Assembly: GCF_921292975.1 (NCBI RefSeq)
Contig: NZ_CAKLCM010000002.1
Location: forward strand, 930,001-994,000
DNA length: 64,000 bases
Source: Vibrio hippocampi
GTDB taxonomy: Bacteria > Pseudomonadota > Gammaproteobacteria > Enterobacterales > Vibrionaceae
Direction: 5' to 3'
Shown: piece by piece, positions 58,101 to 64,000 of the stretch
Layout of the letters: each line of letters opens with the position of its first letter
Position numbering within the stretch: the first letter of the stretch is position 1
The notes under the pieces: generated by a model
What the model was told of the DNA's origin: nothing
What the model saw: only the letters and a program-made list of their open reading frames with translations
The model's database searches: none
Program-made: the position numbers and the translations under genes

Positions 58101-59417
58101 TTAGTACTCCACTTTTTCATGCCACTCTTTTGGCGTATCGACTCTCAGTGCTTGCAACAGGTTTCCTGTTGCATTCATCACTCGATATCGAGCCAGTTGC
58201 TCTGCATACTTGGCATCAAGATAGCCCTTACGCGCTTCAAACAACTCGTTTTCCGTATTGAGTACATCCAGTAGGGTACGCTTACCGATTTTATACTGCT
58301 TTTGGTAAGCAATAAGCGTCTCGGAGGTCGAGTCTACATTGTCGGCTAAAAATGCCTTCTGCTGGGTCGTTAAATCTAGGGCAGTCCAAGCAAGGCGCAA
58401 TCCTTCCTCAACTTGACGAAAAGAACGGTCACGGAAGTCTTTGGCTTTGTTAAGTTGATGGGCAAAAGATTGAGTGCGGTCTGCGTCTGAACCACCGTTA
58501 AATAAATTGTAGTTCATGCGCAACATGGCTCGGGTTTCGTTATCGGTGCCGCGATTGCCATTGGCATCATCGCGCCAGTTGTGACCCGCATCAATGTAAA
58601 AGGTTGGGTAATTGACCCCTTTAGACTGGTCGTATTGGAATCGTGCCGCATCGACATCCACTTGGGAGATTTTGATTACAGGATGAGCCTCAAAGGCAAT
58701 ATCGACGGCTTGATCAACGGTGTAGGCTATCGCAGTGACATCAGCACGAGGGAAGTTGAGCCCCTGAGGTGTTTGACCCACAAGGGCAGTGAATTGTGTA
58801 TGCGTATCAACCAAGTTGTTTTGCGCCGCAAGTAAATTACCGTGTGCTTTAGCGATACGAGCTTCTACCTGTGATAGATCGGCGGTTGAACCGATACCAG
58901 AATCAACGCGTTTTTTGATGTCGCTATAGATTTCCTTATGGACTGCAAGATTGGCTTCCGAGAGCCTAAGCACCTCATAAGCTTGCGTTGATTCAAGATA
59001 AATCTGAGTCACTTCGAGAGCAATATCGGACGCATCAGCCAAGAGTTGATAGCGTACGGATTCCGCTTCGGCGGCGGTTCTATCCATATCATTGAGTGTT
59101 TCATTACCGTCCCAGATTAATTGGGTGAGGGTAATACCGAGCTCCTTTCGAGTGAGATCTTCGTTGGTGTTGTCCCCATCATCTCGATCATAATCGGTTC
59201 GCTCATAACCTATGCCACCATCAAGATCGAGCTTGGGTAAGTATGCTCCTCCAGATGCGTCGGCTTCATAGCGTTTACTGACATACTCGTTATAACTCGC
59301 TTTGATGTCTGGATTGGTGGCCAAGGTTCTTGCAACTGCTTGTTCAAGAGTTTGGCTACTTGCTGGCAGGCTGTGCGCAATAAAAAATGCGCCTACCGTC
59401 ATCATGAACTTGCTCAA
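58101..59417 (-). CDS. TolC-family outer-membrane channel, AggA/LapE-like
   Basis: A 438-residue outer-membrane factor. Signal peptide about 1-21 (MSKFMMTVGAFFIAHSLPAS). Two repeats of long helical hairpins with TolC-family strands follow (LEQAVARTLATNPDIKASYN; RKELGITLTQLIWDG), and the C-terminal YKIGKRTLLDVLNTENELFE is diagnostic. The likely start is TTG at 59417, seven bases after AAGGAG; the next ATG is four codons on. It could act in type I secretion or as the channel for the RND pump at 39.7-43.6 kb. Confidence 0.92.
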   Translation of the reverse strand: MSKFMMTVGAFFIAHSLPASSQTLEQAVARTLATNPDIKASYNEYVSKRYEADASGGAYLPKLDLDGGIGYERTDYDRDDGDNTNEDLTRKELGITLTQLIWDGNETLNDMDRTAAEAESVRYQLLADASDIALEVTQIYLESTQAYEVLRLSEANLAVHKEIYSDIKKRVDSGIGSTADLSQVEARIAKAHGNLLAAQNNLVDTHTQFTALVGQTPQGLNFPRADVTAIAYTVDQAVDIAFEAHPVIKISQVDVDAARFQYDQSKGVNYPTFYIDAGHNWRDDANGNRGTDNETRAMLRMNYNLFNGGSDADRTQSFAHQLNKAKDFRDRSFRQVEEGLRLAWTALDLTTQQKAFLADNVDSTSETLIAYQKQYKIGKRTLLDVLNTENELFEARKGYLDAKYAEQLARYRVMNATGNLLQALRVDTPKEWHEKVEY

Positions 59418-59784
59418 AATGATACTCCTTAACCCGCCTTACGACATGGTCCATAAGTTAAGATCGTTAAATATAGTGCCTGTAATTTTTGGTAATCGAT
59501 GCGTAATTAACCGTTTATGATATTGGTTGTGAGAGATGAAATAACAAACGGCGCTGCATCTAAATAAACTATAGTGAGCAAATATCTGTTTTCAAATAAA
59601 TTTTGAAGAGTGAGTGTGTCGAGAATAAGACAAGGAGAAATTTGAAAGGATTCAAGGCTTAAAATGAGCATAAAAGCCAAAGGAGAGCAATAGAGGGTAT
59701 GGTTAAATAATACAATAAGGCTGCCGTCAATAAACTAATAGGGTCCAGTGGACCCTATTAGTCATATATTGCAGTACTAGAGAA
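59418..59784. other. Intergenic region upstream of the TolC-like gene
   Basis: 367 bases, AT-rich, no gene. It holds the TolC-like promoter region and the 13-bp perfect hairpin listed next. Confidence 0.5.
59734..59762 (-). terminator. Hairpin after rlmI
   Basis: A perfect 13-bp stem (59734-59746 with 59750-59762, ACTAATAGGGTCC/GGACCCTATTAGT) with an AGT loop, 22 bases after the rlmI stop. Minus-strand tail TTATTG is only partly U-rich. Confidence 0.75.
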
Positions 59785-60978
59785 CTACATAACTCGACAA
59801 GCAAAGCCTTTTAAGTAGAAACCTTCTGGATATGCGGTATCGGTGGGATGATCGGCGGCCTGTTCAAAGCGTTCGACAAACTTGACGCTTCTGTTCGCGT
59901 CGATTGCCGCATCAGCAATGATTTTTTGGAACAAGTTTTGATCCATCAGTCCTGAACATGAATAAGTCAGCAAAGTGCCACCAGGTTTGAGGATTTGCAT
60001 CGCCAACATGTTGATGTCTTTGTAGCCACGACATGCGCCGTTTAGTTGTGCTTTAGAGTCGGCAAACTTGGGTGGATCCATAATGACCACATCAAACTTA
60101 GTGCCTTGATCGCGATATTCACGCAATAGCTTGAACACGTCAGCGTTAAGGAATACGGCTTGTTTACCTTTAAAGCCGTTCATTTCCGCATTGCTGCGTG
60201 CGGTATCAAGTGCTGGCTGAGAGACGTCAGCATTGATTACGCGACTTGCGCCGCCTTTTAACGCATACAGACCAAAACCACCGGTATAACTAAAGCAGTT
60301 AAGTACTTCTTTATCTTTGACATACTTTTGCGCTTGGTTGCGGCTATCACGTTGATCAAGATAGAAGCCCGTTTTGTGACCGTTAATAATATCGACACTG
60401 ATCTTAATGCCGTTCTCTTCAATGATGACAGGTTGTTGCGGCGCATCGCCATGCAGTACGCCGGTGCGCTCTGTTAGCCCCTCTTTTTTGCGAATCGCGA
60501 CATCTGAACGCTCGTAGATAGAGCAATCTGGGTAACAGTGGACTAACGCGTCAACCAGTGCTTGTTTCTGAAACTCGGCACCGGCACTTAGAAGTTGGCA
60601 CACCAAAAAATTGTCGTATTTATCGATAGTAATGCCCGGTAAACCATCAGATTCAGCGGCAATTAAGCGATAACCAGTCAGACCGTCGCGCTCGATAATA
60701 TCGTCACGAAGTAATTGTGCCTGTTGAACACGTTGGATAAAGAAGTCGACATCAATGTTTTGCTTCTTATCGCCAAAACTCCACATACGGGCACGAATTT
60801 GTGAATGAGGTGAATAGGCTGCTTTACCTAGCCATTCGCCATTATGAGCGAACACATCAACCGTTTCACCAAGTGCAGGTTCGCCAACAACGCGAGCGAT
60901 ACCTCTTGAAAAGATCCAAGGGTGTTTGCGACGGACAGATTTGTCACGTCCTTTAACGAGATGAATTTCTAAACTCAT
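59785..60978 (-). CDS. rlmI: 23S rRNA (cytosine-1962 C5)-methyltransferase
   Basis: A 397-residue RNA methyltransferase. An N-terminal PUA domain (1-75, [20 protein letters not shown]) precedes the EEHD-like linker and the Rossmann SAM domain ([20 protein letters not shown]) with the catalytic [13 protein letters not shown]. The second cysteine motif ([10 protein letters not shown]) is the TSC motif typical of RlmI. AAGGCACATC precedes ATG 60978. Length equals E. coli RlmI (396). It is followed in the opposite direction by acyP, as in E. coli. Confidence 0.96.
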   Translation of the reverse strand: MSLEIHLVKGRDKSVRRKHPWIFSRGIARVVGEPALGETVDVFAHNGEWLGKAAYSPHSQIRARMWSFGDKKQNIDVDFFIQRVQQAQLLRDDIIERDGLTGYRLIAAESDGLPGITIDKYDNFLVCQLLSAGAEFQKQALVDALVHCYPDCSIYERSDVAIRKKEGLTERTGVLHGDAPQQPVIIEENGIKISVDIINGHKTGFYLDQRDSRNQAQKYVKDKEVLNCFSYTGGFGLYALKGGASRVINADVSQPALDTARSNAEMNGFKGKQAVFLNADVFKLLREYRDQGTKFDVVIMDPPKFADSKAQLNGACRGYKDINMLAMQILKPGGTLLTYSCSGLMDQNLFQKIIADAAIDANRSVKFVERFEQAADHPTDTAYPEGFYLKGFACRVM

Positions 60979-61156
60979 GATGTGCCTTATGGTCAATAGG
61001 GGTAAAGGGCGAGTATTTTGTGTGAAGTTTCAAACAAATGCAAATCAACTAGCCACCATTCGCCACTAAACTTAGCCACTACCCTTAAATTTAGCCAATA
61101 ATAGTGAACTCAACTAAAATCAGCTTAGCAGACAACTGATGTCAAAAGGACGAGCA

Positions 61157-61429
61157 ATGGAACAGATATGCGCAAAAGCGATAGTGCAAGGGCATGTACA
61201 AGGCGTGGGGTTTCGTTATCACACTTGTCATCAAGGTTTGAAATTGGGATTAAGTGGTTATGCGAAAAATTTAAATGATGGTTCGGTCGAGGTGATGGCA
61301 TGCGGTGCGCCGCAACAAGTAGAGCAAATGTTTGAGTGGTTAAAACAAGACCCACGAACCGCCCATGTAACAGGGTTGAACGTTGAGCCTTGTGAATACA
61401 AACATTACAAAGGATTTGTCATTGGCTAA
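61157..61429 (+). CDS. acyP: Acylphosphatase
   Basis: A 90-residue enzyme hydrolysing acyl phosphates. Motif GHVQGVGFRYHTCHQGLKLG contains the catalytic arginine in the G-V-G-F-R loop, and GYAKNLNDGSVEV carries the catalytic asparagine. GGACGAGCA precedes ATG 61157. The order rlmI-acyP-tusE-yccA is the E. coli yccW-yccX-tusE-yccA cluster. Convergent with tusE, with a duplicated 17-bp segment between. Confidence 0.96.
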   Translation: MEQICAKAIVQGHVQGVGFRYHTCHQGLKLGLSGYAKNLNDGSVEVMACGAPQQVEQMFEWLKQDPRTAHVTGLNVEPCEYKHYKGFVIG

Positions 61430-61468
61430 CTATATAGAATTGTCTAACTAGTTGTCATTGGCTAACTA
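61416..61468. repeat. 17-bp direct repeat between acyP and tusE
   Basis: TTGTCATTGGCTAACTA occurs at 61416-61432, including the acyP stop codon, and at 61452-61468, including the tusE stop (reverse). A shortened copy, TTGTCTAACTA, lies between at 61440-61450. The convergent 3' ends therefore share the sequence. Confidence 0.85.
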
Positions 61469-61795
61469 CAAGCATTTGGCAGGTTTAGGTAGACCCGCTA
61501 GTTTTGTTGCTTGCTTCGCCGGGCCTTTTTTAAATAGCTTAAACAGGTATTTGCTATTGCCTTTTTCAGGACCGTGCGCTTTTTCCATCGCCTTAACCAG
61601 CATTCTCACGGCAGGAGAGGTGTTGAACTCAATATAGAACTCACGAACAAACATGATAACTTCGAGGTGTGCGTCGGTTAACTCAATGCCTTCCTCTTGA
61701 GCCAGCGTTGGCACCATTTCAGGTTGCCACTGTTTATGATCTAATAGATAACCTTCGGCGTCAGTCTCTATGTGGATTCCGTTGTATGTAAACAT
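61466..61795 (-). CDS. tusE: Sulfurtransferase TusE (DsrC family)
   Basis: A 109-residue cytoplasmic sulfur carrier in the Tus relay for tRNA 2-thiouridine synthesis. It ends with the conserved penultimate cysteine (Cys 108 in KCL), the sulfur-accepting site. [15 protein letters not shown] and [20 protein letters not shown] match the DsrC fold. Gene order with acyP and yccA is the same as in E. coli. Confidence 0.96.
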   Translation of the reverse strand: MFTYNGIHIETDAEGYLLDHKQWQPEMVPTLAQEEGIELTDAHLEVIMFVREFYIEFNTSPAVRMLVKAMEKAHGPEKGNSKYLFKLFKKGPAKQATKLAGLPKPAKCL

Positions 61796-61883
61796 TGCAT
61801 ATGATCCGCTAAATTCAATGTGGGCAAGATTAGCTTAGTTACCATGACATTTTCAAGTTACCTCACAAACAAAACTGCAAATA

Positions 61884-61915
61884 GCAAAAAGCCCAAAACC
61901 GGAGTTTTGGGCTTA
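61884..61915 (-). terminator. yccA terminator
   Basis: An 11-bp stem (61889-61899 with 61904-61914, AAGCCCAAAAC/GTTTTGGGCTT) with a CGGA tetraloop. It is followed on the minus strand by TTTTTGC. Confidence 0.9.
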
Positions 61916-61941
61916 CATTTTATTGACGAGCTAACGGTTAA

Positions 61942-62604
61942 TTAGTCGTTGTTCATAATGCCTAAGATTGAAAGTAGGCTGATGAATAGGTTGTAGATTG
62001 ACACGTACAAGCTGATTGTCGCAGAGATGTAGTTGGTTTCACCGCCACGAACGATTTGCTGTGTTGTTAGCAAAATCACACCAGTAGAAAACAGTACAAA
62101 CATGCCGCTCATTGCTAGGTGAATCATTGGCATCTGTAGGAAGATGTTAGCCACCATACCAATCAGCAGAACAACGAAGCCAGCCATTAACACGCCACCT
62201 AGGAAAGAAAGGTCACGCTTGGTTGTCAATGCATAAGCCGATGCGCCCAAGAACGCGAGCGCTGTGCCACCCAGTGCCGTGACAATCACGTCACCCATAC
62301 CTGCACCGACGTACATGTTTAAAATCGGTCCAGTGGTGTAGCCTAGGAATCCAGTGAATAGGAAAGTAAACACCAGACCCATGCTGTTGTTGCGGTTCTT
62401 CTCAGTCAAGAATAGTAGACCATAAAAGCCAACCAGCATGATGATTAAACCGGGACGAGGCAGGTTCATTGCCATAGAAAATGCCGCAACTAGCGCAGAC
62501 CAAAGTAGGGTCATTGAGAGTAGGGCATAGGTATTTCTTAATACCTTGTTAGTTTGCAGCGCACTGGTATCAATGCCGCCACGCGATACAATACGGTCGT
62601 TCAT
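61942..62604 (-). CDS. yccA: Bax inhibitor-1/YccA-family membrane protein
   Basis: A 220-residue inner-membrane protein with seven helices, inhibitor-of-FtsH type in E. coli. Hydrophobic segments with glycine-rich loops (LFTGFLGYTTGPILNMYVG, GGTALAFLGASAYALTT) and the C-terminal SATISLYVSIYNLFISLL. The ATG at 62604 follows GAGGAAGATT. Same neighbourhood as E. coli (tusE next). Confidence 0.94.
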   Translation of the reverse strand: MNDRIVSRGGIDTSALQTNKVLRNTYALLSMTLLWSALVAAFSMAMNLPRPGLIIMLVGFYGLLFLTEKNRNNSMGLVFTFLFTGFLGYTTGPILNMYVGAGMGDVIVTALGGTALAFLGASAYALTTKRDLSFLGGVLMAGFVVLLIGMVANIFLQMPMIHLAMSGMFVLFSTGVILLTTQQIVRGGETNYISATISLYVSIYNLFISLLSILGIMNND

Positions 62605-62760
62605 AATCTTCCTCACAGGTGATTCATTGTGTTATGGGTCTATTTATGGGGGTGTTTCAGTAAAAAATCAAGTGCTACAAGCAAACATCCTGAGCAGAAT
62701 CATAATAAAAATAAGCGCTTAAGTATCACTCACTTTGTAACCTGATATTTCAATAATAGC

Positions 62761-62787
62761 AAAAAAGGCGGACTTGCCACCTTTTTA
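62761..62787 (-). terminator. Terminator of the amino-acid ABC operon
   Basis: Arms AAAAAGG (62762-62768) and CCTTTTT (62780-62786) with inner GGC/GCC pairing, giving a U-run on the minus strand. It lies 27 bases after the aapP-like stop. Confidence 0.8.
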
Positions 62788-62813
62788 TACGTTTATCAAT
62801 TAGATGAGATTCA

Positions 62814-63563
62814 TCAGTGATGTAAAATTTGACTCAAGAAGTTCTGAGTACGATCTGACTGCGGATTTTCGAAGAAATCAACCGGATTGTTCTCTTCAAT
62901 GATTTCACCCGCATCCATAAAGATGACTCGGTCTGCCACTTCTTTAGCAAAACCCATCTCGTGAGTCACACAAAGCATCGTCATCCCTTCGTCGGCCAAC
63001 TCGACCATAACATCAAGTACTTCACGTACCATTTCTGGGTCAAGCGCCGATGTCGGTTCATCAAACAGCATGACCTGTGGGTTCATGCACAGAGAGCGGG
63101 CGATTGCCACACGTTGCTGCTGACCACCGGAAAGCTGTCCCGGGAACTTGTCGGCTTGGTCTGGGATCTTAACGCGTTCAAGATACTTCATTGCCAGAGC
63201 TTCTGCTTCCTCTTTCGGCATCTTTTTGACCCAGATAGGCGCTAGTGTACAGTTTTCCAAGACCGTTAGGTGAGGGAAGAGGTTAAAGTGCTGAAAACAC
63301 ATACCCACTTCGCGTCGCACCGCTTCGATATTCTTCAAGTCTTCTGTCAACTCGTTACCAGAGACGAAGATATGACCGGCTTGGTGCTCTTCTAAGCGGT
63401 TAATGCAGCGAATCATGGTCGATTTACCTGAGCCTGACGGGCCACAAATTACGATCTTTTCGCCTTTCTTAACGTCTAGGTTGATGTTTTTTAGTACGTG
63501 AAATTCTCCGTACCATTTGTTCATGTCCTTTAATTGGATCATATAATCTTGTTGTTGCGTCAT
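62814..63563 (-). CDS. aapP: Polar amino-acid ABC transporter ATPase (AapP/GlnQ-like)
   Basis: A 249-residue ATPase. Walker [11 protein letters not shown]-loop [14 protein letters not shown], signature [13 protein letters not shown], Walker [12 protein letters not shown] and the H-loop VTHEMGFA are all present. AAGGACGTATT precedes the ATG. It is last in an operon with a permease of the AapM type immediately upstream (22 bases). Likely general L-amino-acid uptake; substrate not testable here. Confidence 0.94.
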   Translation of the reverse strand: MTQQQDYMIQLKDMNKWYGEFHVLKNINLDVKKGEKIVICGPSGSGKSTMIRCINRLEEHQAGHIFVSGNELTEDLKNIEAVRREVGMCFQHFNLFPHLTVLENCTLAPIWVKKMPKEEAEALAMKYLERVKIPDQADKFPGQLSGGQQQRVAIARSLCMNPQVMLFDEPTSALDPEMVREVLDVMVELADEGMTMLCVTHEMGFAKEVADRVIFMDAGEIIEENNPVDFFENPQSDRTQNFLSQILHH

Positions 63564-63585
63564 AATACGTCCTTGAATTCCAGTG

Positions 63586-64000
63586 TTATCGTTTGTGACC
63601 AGTATGCAGTTTGTTCTCTAGCCATATCGAATATCTCGACATGCCAAAACAGAACACCCAGAACACTAACGCGACAAATACATAGCTTTCCGTAGCGAAA
63701 CCTAACCATTCAGGATCGGTATTCGCTGCTTGTCCAATACCGAGTACGTCGAACATACCGATAATCAGTACCAGACTGGTATCTTTAAACAGACCAATAA
63801 AGGTGTTTACAATTGATGGGATGGTGATTTTTAGAGCTTGCGGCAAAATGATTAAGCCAGTTTTTTTCCAGTAGCTTAAACCAAGGGCATCGGCTGCCTC
63901 ATATTGACCTTTTGGTATTGCTTGCAAGCCACCGCGCACCACTTCCGCCATATAAGCAGAACTAAACATGATGACACCGATGAGAGCGCGAATCAGTTTA
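63586..64000 (-). CDS. aapM: Amino-acid ABC permease (AapM-like), C-terminal part
   Basis: The right-edge gene is truncated; the reading frame continues past 64000 with an in-frame [20 protein letters not shown]. The EAA loop [20 protein letters not shown] and the [20 protein letters not shown] segment are typical of HisMQ-type permeases. It partners with the ATPase that follows. A start at 63969 seen in isolation would be false, because the frame is open through it. Confidence 0.9.
   Translation of the reverse strand, partial: KLIRALIGVIMFSSAYMAEVVRGGLQAIPKGQYEAADALGLSYWKKTGLIILPQALKITIPSIVNTFIGLFKDTSLVLIIGMFDVLGIGQAANTDPEWLGFATESYVFVALVFWVFCFGMSRYSIWLENKLHTGHKR

Overview
The window looks like a stretch of the larger chromosome of a Vibrio species (gammaproteobacterium, Vibrionaceae). 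The evidence is the gene set: RelV alarmone synthetase, NhaD antiporter, a 368-residue PurC, a KefB/KefG pair and several proteins of the DUF3334, DUF3581, DUF3802 and DUF2750 types that I associate with vibrios and their relatives. The pheS-pheT-ihfA and rlmI-acyP-tusE-yccA gene orders and recurring palindromic intergenic repeats also fit. Nearly every base is coding or short intergenic DNA. I saw no rRNA, tRNA, CRISPR array, prophage or insertion sequence. It is mainly a core-genome region, and I did not find a multi-gene cluster that looks like a wholly new system.

Layout. 1-5 kb: cydD (5' end), trxB, a DUF2797 protein, a SanA-type membrane protein and malic enzyme maeA, all on the minus strand. 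5-13.4 kb: a DEAH helicase, an unknown 130-residue protein, purC under a perfect PurR operator, an SOS gene (sulA-like) under a perfect LexA box, a membrane Sel1/J-domain protein, DUF2786 and DUF3334 proteins. 13.6-19.6 kb: the giant FAD/Fe-S dehydrogenase ydiJ, a methyltransferase, DUF3581, cytochrome b561 and a small lipoprotein. 19.7-24.7 kb: the nitrite assimilation operon nirB-nirD-nirC-cobA, preceded by FNR-like and NarP-like sites. 24.8-32.8 kb: a LysE exporter, a chemoreceptor without an N-terminal membrane segment, an EndoIII-like glycosylase, a MATE pump and the kefG-kefB operon.

33-37.5 kb: pheS-pheT, a strong terminator, then ihfA. 37.5-44.6 kb: nhaD, a small membrane protein, an RND pump with its adaptor, and relV. 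44.9-51 kb: tpm, glsB, an MscS channel, a CPXCG protein, a 265-bp nested palindromic repeat, argO, a GFA-domain protein, a fructosamine kinase and DUF3802. 51-57.4 kb: nlpC, a sterol-desaturase-like protein, tapT, nagK, a Cof phosphatase, queE-queC and DUF2750. 57.4-64 kb: an OmpA-like/TolC-like pair, rlmI, acyP, tusE, yccA and the end of an amino-acid ABC transporter operon.

How genes work together. NirBD reduces nitrite to ammonium, NirC moves nitrite and CobA starts siroheme synthesis for NirB. QueE and QueC act in one queuosine precursor pathway. KefG is the ancillary flavoprotein for the KefB K+/H+ antiporter. The RND pump and its adaptor lack a local outer-membrane channel, while the TolC-like channel at 58-59 kb lacks a local pump. 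The most useful leads are regulatory or architectural: the nested palindrome family, the pheS leader, the operator-like repeat at the MATE gene, the chemoreceptor topology, and the signal-peptide-like N-terminus of RelV.
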